This document shows, piece by piece, positions 1-10,799 of a DNA stretch of 64,000 nt; positions within the stretch are counted from its first letter, which is position 1; every line of letters begins with the position of its first letter. The position numbers and the translations under genes are program-made. Source of the stretch: Prorocentrum cordatum (taxonomy: Eukaryota; Sar; Dinophyceae; Prorocentrales; Prorocentraceae). The notes beneath the pieces were generated by a model that saw nothing but the letters and a program-made list of their open reading frames with translations, was not told the origin of the DNA and searched no databases. The DNA is taken from NCBI GenBank assembly GCA_963575745.1, contig CAUYUJ010003069.1, positions 416,351 to 480,350 on the forward strand. The letters are read 5' to 3'.

Positions 1-58
1 TGGGGGAGAGCTCTGGGGGGAGAGCTCTGGGGGAGAGCTCCGGGGGAGAGCTCCGGGG
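1..58. repeat. 13-bp tandem repeat at window edge
   Basis: About four units of a 13-bp repeat with core GGGGGAGAGCTC. It starts at base 1, so the array probably continues outside the window. Confidence 0.8.
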
Positions 59-1140
59 AAGGCCGAGCGGTATCTCTGCGAGCATCCGGCCCCGGGTTAG
101 GGGTTATCATTGTGCAAGCGAAGCACCGCCTCGGGCCGGCAGGCCTATGTGGTCGCGGTGAGCTCGACTTGCAGCTCGCTCTCACTAGCAGATCCTTACA
201 GGCGTGGCGGTGCGCGCCCCCAGGTCAGCGCCTGCAGTTCCCGGAGAGCTCGCTGAGAGCTAAAGGGTTTAAGATTAGAAGCCGGACGGTGGTGGTGCCC
301 GCCAGCAGCCCATCTCCGCCGCTCCACGATCCCCGCAGCAGGTCGTTCGACCCGGCAGCGGGTCCGGGAGAGCTTCCGGCGAGCGTCTAGGCGTGCCTGC
401 ACGCGTGCAGGCACGCGTGGAAGCGTTCCTGGCAGCGCTTCGGAAGCGCTGCCGGGGAGCCCCCCAGAGCCCCGGAAGAGCTTCACGCGCGCTTCCGTGG
501 GCTTGCCAGAAAGGTTTTCCGGTGTGTGTTCTCTTTGCTCTCCGGGTTTTGGACGCTACCAATTTAGGGTTTAGGGTTTAGGGCCTGCATAAGAGAAAGC
601 GCGCGCTGGCTGCGATCCCCCCACATACCTCGTAGAGCTCTTCGGCATCGATGAGCTAGAGGAATTCCGGCGCGGGGTGGAGCTAGTTGGCCAACCCGGC
701 CCGGGCGGACAATGTGGTAACCTGGGGTCGGTTTTTGGAAGATAGCGAGAGATTTTGAGATTCGTTTTGCAAATTCGAATTTTTATTCCATGCAGTGAAT
801 GATGGCGCTTTCGATGGTTCAATTCTCAGGGCTCTAGCTACATTATATCGATCAAAAGACTGTGGGGAACCACCATTGTGTACGACCAAAGATGTCTTTT
901 TCTTTGAAGCTAGTATGCAGAAGCTTTTTTCTGCTGTTATCTCGGAACCGACCTGGGCTATGCAGAGCTCTACGAGGGTCCCGGCGGTAACCTGGTTGAC
1001 GGTTTACCGCCGGTTCCCAGTCAAGGTTGTTGGGGGGGGGATCGCTGCCCAGGCCGCGCGCGCCACGGTTAGTCGCACTCCCGCCCCAGACCACCCAGAG
1101 TGAAGCCTTTTAGGGTTTTGGGTTTCTCCCCCAACCCCCT
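59..1140. other. GC-rich stretch without a recognisable gene
   Basis: No frame here carries a domain I recognise. The stretch holds one short telomere-like block (561-583) and weaker TTAGGG-like traces near 95-110 and 1107-1125. Confidence 0.5.
563..583 (+). repeat. interstitial telomere-type block
   Basis: Three perfect head-to-tail TTTAGGG units (563-569, 570-576, 577-583). This is the plant-type telomere heptamer, also used by dinoflagellates. Confidence 0.85.
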
Positions 1141-1144
1141 ATCA

Positions 1145-1765
1145 CGGGGGGCTGTCGAAGTGGCGCGCGCAGGCGATCGCCGACGCGGTAGTGGCCTTGC
1201 GCATCCACTTGAGCATGCGAGCAGGGCGCGTGACGAGGCGCGTCGGCTCGTCGCCCCGTCGAAGAGGCAGCCTTTGGCGATTTTGGCGTTGAGCTTCGCC
1301 GTTGGGCTGCCGCTGGCGCAGCATGTCCATGCGTTGCAGCCTTTGCCTTCGGCGCTGGGTTGCGACACTGGCCTGTGAATGCTGGGATGCGCGCGCGCGG
1401 CCGCGGCTGTAGCAATGCGCGCCGACGCGAGCACGCGCGCAGGGTGCATGGGCTGGCACGTCAGGTCGCCTCGTCGATGAGGCAGCCGTTTGCACCTTCG
1501 GCGCGGAGCTTCGCCGGTGGGCTGCCGCTGGCGCAGCAGTTGCCTTCGGCATTGGAAAGTAGCACTGCGAAGGCGCTGGTGCGGCAATCCCATGGTTTCC
1601 CGTGGGCCTGGAGCGAGTGGCTGCGCCGTCGGGCTCCTCGCTGACGGCGACGCGCACGGCAGTTACATTCGCCCGCGGCTTTGGGTTTCGCTTTTGGGGT
1701 CGCCCCCCCGCTGAAGCGATTGCAATCATCGACGCAGCCGCCTTCGGCGCGAGCTTCGAACGGCT
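1145..1765. repeat. ~212-bp imperfect tandem duplication with a partial third unit
   Basis: The segment around 1257-1366 recurs at 1473-1563. Shared blocks include GGGCTGCCGCTGGCGCAG and GAGGCAGCC, offset by about 212 bp. A short third remnant (CCTTCGGCGCGAGCTTCG) lies near 1740-1760. Open frames across it follow the repeat and no protein family was recognised. Confidence 0.6.
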
Positions 1766-1924
1766 GGAGGGGGAGCGCGAGGGGGTGGGTCTGGCACCCC
1801 CTCGCTACGATGCGCGCGCATGGCTGCGGCAGCACCTCCATGGCAGAGCCCGTGGAATGCCTTGGGAAGCCCTCTGGCAGCGCTGGGAGAGCGCCTGAAG
1901 CTTCCCCCAGGAGCCCTGGGACCG

Positions 1925-2395
1925 CTTGGAACCGCCTGGGCACGCTTGGGAGCGCGCGGGAGCGCATGGGAGCGCCGCGTGGCGCCTTGGAGCTTGTGGG
2001 TGCTTAAGAGCGCGTGGGAATGCTTGAGCGCCTGGGAGCACCTGGAAGCGCCGGGGAGCGCTTGGAGGCGCCGGGCAGCGCCTGGGTTTGCGCCGGGAGC
2101 GCCTGGGAATTCCGTCTGGGAGCGCTTGGGAGCGCTTGAAAGCGCTTGGGAGCGCCAGGGAGCGCTTGGGAGCGCTTGGGAGCTTGCCCGGAGCGCTTGG
2201 GAGCGCCTGGGAGCGCTTCGGATCGCTTGGGAGCGCCTGGGAGCACGTGGGAGCGCCTGGGAGCGCTTGGGAGCGCCTGGGAGCGCCGGGGAGCGCCGGG
2301 GAGCGCTTGGGAGCGCCTGGGAGCGCTTGGGAGCGCCTGGGAGCGCCTGGAAGCGCCTTGGAGCGCTTGGGGGCGCTTGGGACGTGCGCCAGGAG
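1925..2395 (+). repeat. 10-bp satellite, GGGAGCGCCT/GGGAGCGCTT
   Basis: Roughly 45 units of GGGAGCGCYT with small variants. Thirty bases equal ten codons, so all three frames stay open and give a repeating decapeptide-like pattern (GSAWERLGAP). This explains the long frames on both strands; they are not a gene. Confidence 0.93.
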
Positions 2396-2712
2396 CTCCC
2401 ATGGTCAGCGGAAAAAGCACCGCATGGTGTAATTTCATATGTTTGGAGCACCCAGAGAGCACCGCATGCTGTATTTTCATAGGTTTGGAGCCCCAGAGGA
2501 TGCATCGTCGCAACGGGAACCCACTTGCTAGGGCTGAGGGTTAGGGGTTCCTTTTCTTAGGAGAACACCACGGGGATGCATCGCGCGGCGTGCGAATTCC
2601 TCCTCAGCGGCCATCGCCGCTTCGTCGGTGCGGCGCACGCCGTATAGGCAGGCTCGCTGAGCGCTCGGCCAGACGCCACGGGCTACGGACGTTGCACCGC
2701 CCGTGGCTTGCA
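2396..2712. other. spacer with a 42-bp direct duplication
   Basis: Two near-identical segments start at about 2417 and 2459, each beginning GCACCGCATG and ending GTTTGGAGC. The rest is GC-rich with no recognisable gene. Confidence 0.6.
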
Positions 2713-2790
2713 GTTTAGGGTTTGGGGTTTGGGGTTTGGGGTTTGGGGTTTGGGGTTTAGGGTTTAGGGTTTAGGGTTTAGGGTTTAGGG
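2713..2790 (+). repeat. interstitial telomere-type block with GGGGTTT variant
   Basis: One TTTAGGG, then about five TTTGGGG variants, then about five TTTAGGG units. It sits between the two opposed 10-bp satellite arrays (1925-2395 and 2993-3365). Confidence 0.9.
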
Positions 2791-2992
2791 CTTTTCTTAG
2801 CGCAGCGGCCGACAGTCCAGGCAATGCTGCCCCCCCTTCGGCAAGCTTGATTGGGGGGGCGGTTAGCCGACCCGAGCAAGCTTGGCGAAGGGAGCAGGAG
2901 TTGCAACATCTCCCCACCCCCGGCCGCATGGCCGGCGACCTCCCGAACTAAAGCCTTTTAGGGTTTAGGGCCGCTGGCCCCTAAATTCCCAA

Positions 2993-3365
2993 ATGGCTCC
3001 AAGCGCTCCCAGGCGCTCCCTGGCGCTCCCAGGCGTTCCCAGGCGCTCCCTGGCGCTCCCCGGCGCTCCCAGGCGCTCCCAGGCGCCCCCAGGCGCTCCC
3101 AGGCGCTCCCCGGCGCTCCACAGCGCTCCCCGGCGCTCCTTGGCGCTCCCAGGCGCTCCCCGGCGCTCCCAAGCGCACGGCGCTCCCAGGCGCTCCCCGG
3201 CGCTCCCAGGCGCTCCCCGGCGCTCCCCGGCGCTTTCAAGCGCTCCCAGGCGCTCCCAAGCGCTCCCGGCGCGCTCCCAGGCGCTCCCAGGCGCTCCCAT
3301 GCGCTTCCAGGCGCTCCCAGACGCTCCCAGGCGCTCCCAGGCGCTCCCAAGAGCGCCCAGAAGCG
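2993..3365 (-). repeat. 10-bp satellite in opposite orientation
   Basis: About 36 units of AGGCGCTCCC, the reverse complement of the unit at 1925-2395. The frames here mirror the same decapeptide pattern and are not considered coding. Confidence 0.93.
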
Positions 3366-3640
3366 CGTAGAGCGGCCCACACGTGTTTTTACGCGTCGGA
3401 GAAGTAGGAACCCCACCCGGGGGTCACCCGAGCACGAAAGGTCCCCGGGTTTAGGGTGTTGTACTCTTCGAGGATCAGGAAGAGTTTATCTTTGAATCGC
3501 GACTCCCAAGGGGCAGCCTACGGCTGCATGGGCGACCCAGTCTGGCAACCCGCTGAAGTATCTCAGAGATGCCCTGTCTCTCGTAGACGGCGACGGTGAT
3601 GCGCGGTGGGGTGGGCAGAAGCACAACGAGGTGCTTGGGA

Positions 3641-4102
3641 ATTTAGGGTTTAGGGTTTAGGGTTTAGGGTTTAGGGTTCAGGGTTTAGGGTTTAGGGTTT
3701 AGGGTTTAGGGTTTGGGGTTGGGGTTAGGGGTTAGGGTTAGGGTTAGGGTTAGGGCTTAGGGTTAGGGTTAGGGTTAGGGTTTAGGGTTTAGGGTTAGGG
3801 TTAGGGTTTAGTGTTAGGGGTATGGTTTGTGTTGAGGGTTAAGGTTTAGGGTTAGGGTGAGGGTTTAGGGTTAGGGTTCGGGTTCGGGTTTAGGGTTAAG
3901 GTTTAGGGTTCAGGGTTTAGGGTTAGGGTTAAGGTTTAGGGTTAGGTCATAGGGTTTAGGGTTAGGGTTAAGGTTTAGGGTTAGGGTTAGGGCTAGAGTT
4001 TAGGGTTAGGGTTAGGGTTAAGGATTAGGGTGTAGGGGTTAGGGTTAGCAGGGTTAGGGTTTAGGGTCAGGGTTTAGGGTGTAGGGTTTTGGGGGTTAGG
4101 GT

Positions 4103-4135
<33 letters not shown>

Positions 4136-4420
4136 TAGAGTTTAGGGCTAGGGTTTAGGGTTTAGGGTCAGGGTTGGGGTTGAGGTTAGGGTTTAGGGTT
4201 AGGGTTAGGGTTTAGGGTTTAGGGTGAGGGGTAGGGTTGGGGTTAGGGTGTAGGGATAGGGTTGAGGGTTAGGGTTAAGGGTTCAGGTTTAGAGCTTAGG
4301 TTAGGGCTAGGCTTAGTGTTAGGGTTTGGGGTCAGGGTTAGGTCTACGGTTAGGGTTTAGGCTTCGGGTTAGGGATTAAGGATTAGGGTTCAGGGTTTGG
4401 GTTAGAGGTTAGGGGTTCGG
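3641..4420 (+). repeat. long degenerate telomere-type array
   Basis: About 780 bp of TTTAGGG, TTAGGG and drifted derivatives (GGGTTCAGGG, GGGTTAAGG). It starts nearly perfect at 3641-3715 and decays rightward, with G-rich strand = plus throughout. Unrelated DNA follows, so it is an interstitial block, either a former chromosome end, a fusion point or a subtelomeric satellite. Confidence 0.92.
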
Positions 4421-4469
4421 GGGGGTCGGGGCGGGGGTGGTAGGGATGGGGTTCCGGAGCCGGGGCGCG

Positions 4470-4600
4470 AGCCGGGGAAAGGGAGGGGGGGGGGGGGGTC
4501 GCCGACGACGGTTCGGGAGAGGGGGGGGGGGGGGGGGTTCGCCGACGACGGCTCGGGCAAGGGGGGGGGGGGGGGGGGGGTTCGCCGACGACGGCTCGGG
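4470..4600. repeat. G-run tandem repeat, ~60-bp unit
   Basis: Three units, each a long G run followed by CGCCGACGACGGYTCGGG. The G runs of up to about 20 make it a candidate G-quadruplex region and an assembly risk. Confidence 0.8.
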
Positions 4601-4638
4601 CCACCCAGTTGATCGTTTGACGTTGCCGCTGCCGTCGG

Positions 4639-4792
4639 TAGGGGGCCACACGCGAACCCTACCCCTACCCCAAACGATTTCTGAGGGGGAGGGTGGGGTT
4701 CACTTCGTTCGGGAGCTCTCGAGCAAAGTGAACCCCACCCTCCCCCTCAGAAGTGGTGGGGGGTAGGGGTAGGGTTCGCATGTGGCCCCTTA
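4639..4792. mobile_element. foldback element, family A (copy 1)
   Basis: Terminal inverted repeats of about 31 bp begin GGGGGCCACACGCGAACCCT on the left and mirror this on the right. An inner inverted pair (GGTGGGGTTCACTT / AAGTGAACCCCACC region) makes almost the whole 150 bp self-complementary. TA dinucleotides flank both ends (4639-4640, 4791-4792), consistent with TA target duplication. A second copy is at 62440-62593. No coding capacity: a MITE-type non-autonomous DNA element. Confidence 0.85.
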
Positions 4793-5060
4793 GTCGGTGC
4801 ACCGGGCACGGGCGGCGGCGAGCAGAACAGGGCGGCACGGGACGGGCGGCTTCCCAGAAGGCAGGGGATGTTTTAGGGGCCCGCTTGCGCTCTGGGGGAC
4901 CACCGATGATTCCAACGACGCCTTGGCCCTCTGAGAGGGCCGCCATCCCTCCCCGTTCTGTCCTCATCCGCGCGCCGCCAGGACAGCTTGTGTGAGCATA
5001 GAGCACAGGGACGTGCAGGGACTTTTGGAGTGTGACGCGGCCCAGGTGGACAGTGAGTTG

Positions 5061-5205
5061 CAGTGGAAAACCCATCCCAGGAAACACTGCCTGCCTCCAG
5101 GGTTCCATGGGTTTCTTGGGTTTCGACTGTTTCAGATCCATGGGCGGTCTGGGGTCTCAGGTTTGGGTCTCTCGTGGAAGGTTTCTTGTGGTCGAGCTCC
5201 TTTTG
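5061..5205 (+). mobile_element. CAGTGGAG MITE, family B (copy 1, internally deleted)
   Basis: Shares CAGTGGA, the CCTCCAGGGT block, GGGTTTCTTGGGTTTCGA, CTGGGGTCTCAGG and GGTTTCTTGTGGTCGAG with the four other copies (7750, 17497, 57237, 59579). It lacks about 30 bp in the middle (the GACGTTCCCACACC block). The peptide it would encode is incidental. Confidence 0.7.
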
Positions 5206-5207
5206 TA

Positions 5208-7179
5208 CCCACGCGGCCGACAGCTAATGTAAGCGCCCCACTTGAGGCACGTGTGTCCTGTACGGTCCTTGGCAGGCTCCTTCGACGCTCCTGGAGATTC
5301 CCCCGGGTGGTCCTGAAACAGTTGGCGGAGGTCGAGCGCCACATTCAGTATGCTACATGATGGAGAATCTCATTCGATTGGTTTAGAGGGGGGTCCTCCA
5401 GCTTTGTCCCTTCTTTGTTTTGTGTCGACAGCTTCGCTTCGATTTAGCCAAGGAGTGGAGGGCTCCGTTTCGTAGGTTTGACGGCATGTTTGAGCTTACG
5501 GTTAGTTCTATTATGGGATCTTCATCCGTTGGGACGGCGTCCGCCGTGGGTCGCACAACATTGCCATGTCCAGGGTAAAGTTGTCACGGCGGTGCCCGAG
5601 CGATGGAATTTCTGCAGGTTGAATTCCCACGGTCGCGCTTTCAGCGACCGTTTATCTCATGACGTGTGTATGCACGTAACCATGCACAGCTTCTCTCCAT
5701 GGGAAGAGGCAGTGAGGAACGTAGGGAGGACGATGGGGATGGGAAGGCATGGTGATAATTTATAGATGTTGGGCGACGGGGGAAGTATACAGGGGAATGA
5801 ACACATTGGATCTACAAGCCAGGGAGAAGGGGGATGATGAGCGGAGGAGGGACGAGGGGAATAGGACCAATAGGTGCATTGGGGAGGGGGGGGGAAAATG
5901 GGAACGGGAAGGGGAAGGGTTAGGGCAAGTCCAGATGCGCATGATGCAATGCGAGCCTCTTTACTCTTGAGGTAGTCGCTGTTCTATTGTGTCCAGCCGT
6001 TCCCACTCTTTAATCGTTAGTGCTCCTTGCTTCCCACCAGCATCGCATGACCACGCTGGACGATGGGCCACGATATTCTTACCGACGTTGCGTCTTTCAC
6101 CATCATGCCGTTCACGAGGAGGCTGCCTAGGACAATCGCAAGCGACCGACCGTGCTACTGGTTCGCCTGATCGTGTGCAGCAGCTGTGTCATGGTAATGG
6201 GTGCGTTGCTCTTCGGGACTCTTCCGTATTTCGTTGTTCTGGTCAGGGAAAGCGCATAGGGATGCATTCTTACCAAGAACGAGCCGACATGCTGACAGCC
6301 ATTTCCCACCGTACATGTTGGGACGCTCAGGGAAACAGTGTTTATGCGTTGTTTGATGAAGCGGCCAGTTCACATGGTATGATCTGTATGTACGAACATA
6401 TGATACCAGAGGAAGAACCCAACCATAATCTTGTTAGGGCTGTAGGGCTACAAAGCTACATGGGCTTTTGGGCGCTATATGGGCAATTGGGCTATATGGC
6501 TTTTGGGCTATAGGGCTGTTGGGCTATAGGGCTATAGGGCACCCCCGGGCACCCCCGGGCACGCCCAGGCACGCCCGGGCACGCCCGGGCACCCAGGCAC
6601 CCGGGCCCTCCCGGGCACCCGGGCACCCGAGCGTGCGGCGAAAATCGGCGGCAAACCTAACCTAACCATATGAATCCGCTAGGACCCCTACAGAGGCAAG
6701 CTCTGATTGGGGAATCTCACCGAATCACAGCTGGTTTAAAGAACGGGACTACCGAACAGTCGCCTGACTATCGTTTCGTAATTATGTCAATGCGTGCCTC
6801 TGCACTGGCCTTCTCTGCCTCGGATGCACGTTTCGCCATGCAGCTTGGCTCGAGCCAGGCTGCCCCCGCCCGCGACATTCGCACATAGCGGTGGGCACAT
6901 GCGTGCTTCGATCAGCACATGCGTGCTTGTCTCTGTGACCTGGTTCACTCGTCTCTCTGTAGGATGCTGATCTGAGTGTATTGCATGCTTGGAAGATCGC
7001 CCAGCCGTTGCCCATCTTGCGTCCAGAGCGAACGTCCGTCCTCCCTCTCTTCCCCAAAAGATTGAGGCTCATACAGTCCTGGGAGACGGCTGCAGGTAAG
7101 CGATAGATGATGATTCTGGCGCGAGGGCGACGTTGAGTAGGAAAAAGACTGAGTGGATGGAATAGGGAAGGTGGAGAGG
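5208..7179. other. no recognisable gene
   Basis: Mixed sequence with lower GC than its surroundings. Short frames (for example 5989-6513) show no known motif. The only structure seen is the pair of short tandem repeats at 6465-6632. Confidence 0.5.
6465..6632. repeat. GGGCTATA repeat followed by GGGCACCCCC repeat
   Basis: 6465-6537 is a degenerate GGGCTATA/GGGCTATATGG array. 6537-6632 is a 10-bp GGGCACCCCC/GGGCACGCCC array. The two abut directly. Confidence 0.75.
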
Positions 7180-7660
7180 AAGGAGGAGGATGACCAGCAG
7201 CAGCAGCGGGAGGAGGGGCAGCACCAGCAAGAGGAGCAGCATGAGGTGCAGCAGGGAAACGAGGAGCAGGGGAGATGGACGGGGAAAAGGGCAGGAGGCT
7301 CAGGATCAACGGAGGCGCGCCCGAGTGCTGAACACGAACCCTCAGGTCAGACGATTAGTGAGTCTGGCCCTCTGCCTCCCCCACTTGGCGAACAGGCGGA
7401 ACGGAGGCTGCAGGAGCCCCCCCAGGAGGGAGGAGTAGGAGGAGAGGAGTGAGGAGGAGGAGGAGACCAGGAGGGAGGAGGCAGCCGGGGGTAGGGGGAG
7501 GAAGGAAGAGGGATTGGATCCAGTTCCAGGCATGCAGGATGACGACGAGGATGAAAAGGGGGGAAGGAGAAGACAGAGGAGGCGAAGGCTGTGGGGGAAA
7601 CGAGACGAGGAGGGGCAGGAGTAGCCGGTACAGGAGGATGATCATGAAGAGGAGGAATTG
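7180..7660. repeat. purine-rich AGG/CAG low-complexity tract
   Basis: Dominated by AGGAGG and CAGCAG-like words, with stop-free frames on both strands that follow composition. It is not treated as a gene. Confidence 0.75.
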
Positions 7661-7749
7661 CAATTTGTTGATGAGTCGAAGGGGCGGGAGTTATTCGATG
7701 CGCATCTTGAGTGGTTGGGGCAGTTGGGCAAGTGGGTGGGGGGGGAGCA

Positions 7750-7927
7750 CAGTGGAGGCCCGTGCCAAGAAGCATCATGCTTGCCTCCAGGGTGCCCTGG
7801 GCTTCATGGGTTTCGACGGTTTTGCTGTGGAAGGCGTGACGTTCCCACACCAAAAATCAACGGACGTCCTGAGAGTTCCAGCGTTTGGTGTCTTGTGGAA
7901 GGTTTCTTGTGGTCGAGTCCCTATGGT
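7750..7927 (+). mobile_element. CAGTGGAG MITE, family B (copy 2)
   Basis: Full-length body: CAGTGGAGGCCCGTGCCA at the left, then TGCCTCCAGGGTGCCCTGGG, GCGTGACGTTCCCACACC and GGTTTCTTGTGGTCGAG. The right terminus is eroded (expected CCTCCACTG, observed CCCTATG). Confidence 0.8.
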
Positions 7928-7929
7928 GG

Positions 7930-8818
7930 GGGGAGGTTCTGGAAACGAGAAGGGAGAAGGTGGAGCCGCTGGAGAGGTACCACGAGGAAAGCGAGCTGGT
8001 TGAAGGGGGGAGGTCTGTCGCATGAGTTTGATGAGTTGGTTGGGTCGAGGAAATGGCGAGTAATACCTAACGGGGCGATAGGTGGGTGTGAGTATCTCTT
8101 GTTTGCGGAAACAGGTTGGGTAGGAGAAGGATCCATTTGTTTTTCACGCCTTTCCTCCCTCATTCATCTCATTATTTCCTCTCTTCGCACACATGCGACA
8201 CATTTTGTGCAACGCTTCCGAGAGCCCGAGAACACAACAGACTACGAAAGCCGTCGAGCATATCCTCAATCACTTCGCCCTGCCCCTCTTCCCGCCTTCT
8301 GTTCCGCTCTCATCCTCTCGCCCTCCGTCCTGCCTCTCGTTCCTGCCCCCCCCCTCTCCTCCCTGCCCCTCCTGGGACCCTGGGAGCGAGCCTTCTCGGG
8401 CGTGACGCCGAGGCGGCTGGCTGACTCTGACGAGGCGCCCGCTGCTCTGCTGAGCATTTTCTTAGGGTGGAGAGCTCAGGGTGAAATCCGTATGGGCTTT
8501 TTGCCCCTCGAAAATCCATCCGTCCTGTGGTTCACCTTCTGCAGGTTCAAGCCTCGAAAATCCATCGAAACGGCATTTCAGATTTCGCCCTGTGCCCTCC
8601 ACCCAAAGAAAATGCTCAGCTCTCGGAGGCGCCTGCCTGCCCTGCCTGCCGGCCCCTCCCCCCCCCCGCCCTCCGCTTCGCCAGGGGGGGGGCGCCGATG
8701 TCCGCGGGCAGGCGCCGGCCCGCCGCCTCGCGCGTCGCGCCCCGTCGCTGCCGCTGGAGTTGCGTTGGGCCTGTCCCGCATCAGGAGGAGTGTTCAGGAA
8801 TGGTCCAAACGTCGTCTC
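7930..8818. other. no recognisable gene; C/T-rich segments
   Basis: Includes pyrimidine-rich DNA (8130-8400), a small direct repeat CCTCGAAAATCCATC near 8505 and 8553, and a GC-rich segment (8630-8770). Frames follow composition. Confidence 0.45.
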
Positions 8819-9270
8819 GTAGGAGGACATGCCCGACATAACTTTGGACGCCCGAAATGGGTACGGGAAGAATGGGTACAATGCCCAACAGCGGTTCCTG
8901 TTCATTTTGAACAGGACTCGCTGTCGATGTCGCCGCGGCCTGTGCACATTTGAGACAGGAGGCCGCCCTGCCCAACAGCGGCCGCTGTTGGTTTGGGACA
9001 ACATTTGTTGTTGGGCATTGCACCCATTCTTTCCGTACCCATTTCGGGCGTCCAAAAAAACGCTGGAGAGGGGTCAACCATGTTTTTCAGGGTCATACAA
9101 CTTTTTATTGCGAGATCACACAAAGCTTCGTCGTCTCGTTCAAGATCCAGACGTCATCCAAGATCCGCCTGCAGGAGGACATGCCCGACCTCACGCTGAA
9201 GAGGGGTCGGCCATGTTTGTTCAGGGTCATGCAGCCTTTTATGGCAAGATCACAAACACAGTTTTCGGGT
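8819..9270. repeat. direct duplication, one copy interrupted by a foldback element
   Basis: The unit GGAGGACATGCCCGAC...GAGGGGTC..CCATGTTT..TCAGGGTCAT..A occurs at 8820-9120, split by the element at 8843-9056, and uninterrupted at about 9176-9260. A third partial version (GGGGACATGCCCGTCCTGAG) is near 23080. Confidence 0.75.
8843..9056. mobile_element. foldback element, family C (copy 1, intact)
   Basis: 214 bp with ~50-bp terminal inverted repeats starting TTTGGACGCCCGAAATGGGT on both strands. The last part of each arm (CAATGCCCAACA) flanks a ~110-bp centre. No frame codes for a transposase. Copies are at 23123-23348 and 57201-57591. The paralogous unoccupied site at ~9176-9200 supports insertion. 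Confidence 0.87.
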
Positions 9271-9533
9271 CCAGCGGATTCGTTCCTCGGACCCGTCGTA
9301 TTGGGCAGCCTCCAAAATCCCATGGAAGGACTGGCTGGTTGCTTGGACTCGTCGATTGCCGGGTCAAGTTGTTCCCTTCAACATGGTCAAAAAAATTTCC
9401 CGGTCAAACGAATTTCACATTATTGTCCCAACCCTCCTTGGTTGGGCATTCGTTTTGAATAGAGGACTGGTCGCGACTTCCTCCCGCCTCCCTCCTGCCT
9501 CCTGCCCGTCTTGCCTCAGGGGGAGGGGGGAGG

Positions 9534-10650
9534 CTGCGATCTGTGAACCTATCGCCACTTTCGAGGCCTGCTGGGGGTCCAGCGCATTGACGTCCTGCGC
9601 AGACCCAATTTAGACCTCGCCATCCCTGGGGGGCTGCGATCTGTGAAACTGTCGCCACTTTCGAGGCCTGCTGTGGGGTCGAGCACAGTGACGTCCTACG
9701 CAGACTGAAATTAGACCTCGCCATCCCCTGGGGGTCTGCGATCTGTGAAACTGTCGCCACTATCGAGGCCTGCTGGGGGGGACCAGCACAGTGACGTCCT
9801 ACGCAGACTCAAATTAGACCTCGCGATCCCTTTGGGGCTGCGATCTGTGAAACTGTCGCCACTTTCGAGGCCTGCTGGGGGGTCGAGCATAGTGGACGTG
9901 CTACGTAGATTCAACTGGGACCTCGCCATCCCTGGGGGGCTGCAATCTGTAAAACTGTCGCCACTTTCGCACTTTCGAGGCCTGCTGGGGGGGCCAGCAT
10001 AGTGACGTCCTGCGCATATTCAAACTAGACCTCGCCATCCCTGGGGGGGTGCGATCTGTGAAAGTGTCGCCACGTTCGAGGCCTGCTGGGGGGGCCAGCA
10101 TAGTGACGTCCTACGCAGACTGAAATTAGACCTCGCCATTCCTGTGGGGCTGCGATCCCTGAAACTGTCGCCACTTTCGAGGCCTGCTGGGGTGTCCAGC
10201 ATAGTGATGTCCTACGCAGATTCAAATTAGACCTCGCCATCCCTTGGGGGCTGCGATCTGTGAAACTGACACCACTTTCGAGGCCTGCTGGGGCGTCCAG
10301 CACAGTGACGTCCTTCGCAGACTCAAATCAGACCTCGCCATCCCTGGGGGGCTGCGATCTGTGAAACTGTCGCTACTTTCGAGGCCTGCTGGGGTGTCCA
10401 GCATAGTGACGTCCTGCGCAGATTCAAACTAGACCTCGCCATCCCTGGGGGGCTGCGATCTGTGAAAGTGTCGCCACTTTCGAGGCCTGCTGGGGGGTCG
10501 AGCATAGTGGACGTGCTACGTAGATTCAACTGGGACCTCGCCATCCCTGGGGGGCTGCAATCTGTAAAACTGTCGCCACTTTCGAGGGCTGCTAGGGGGG
10601 CCAGCATAGTGGTGCACCGCGGCGGACTCTAAAGGGACCTCCCAAATGCT
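9534..10650. repeat. 101-bp satellite, 11 units
   Basis: Units begin CTGCGATCTGTGAAACTGTC at about 9534, 9634, 9736, 9838, 9940, 10049, 10150, 10251, 10352, 10453 and 10555. The unit is not a multiple of three, so the open frames are short and staggered. The variant pair with GTGGACGTGCTACGTAGATT and CTGCAATCTGTAAAAC occurs at 9886-9960 and again at 10497-10575, which points to a six-unit higher-order repeat. Confidence 0.93.
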
Positions 10651-10799
10651 GGTCGCAGAAATACATCCGTCCATGTCTCGTCATCCCCCCCCTATCAAGT
10701 CGCCCAAGCTACTCGTACCCCGCATTGCGCAGGGGTTGGTACGTCGCCAGGGTATTTGTTCGGGGCCCGCCGTGAGGGACGTCTTCAACACATGTTGTC

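Noticed and set aside
1820-2544. Long open frames on both strands with SAWERLGAPG-type repeats
   Set aside because: They are fully explained by the 10-bp satellite, which leaves all frames open.
7658-8953. A 431-codon plus frame
   Set aside because: It runs through a family B MITE, a pyrimidine tract and a family C element, so it cannot be one gene.
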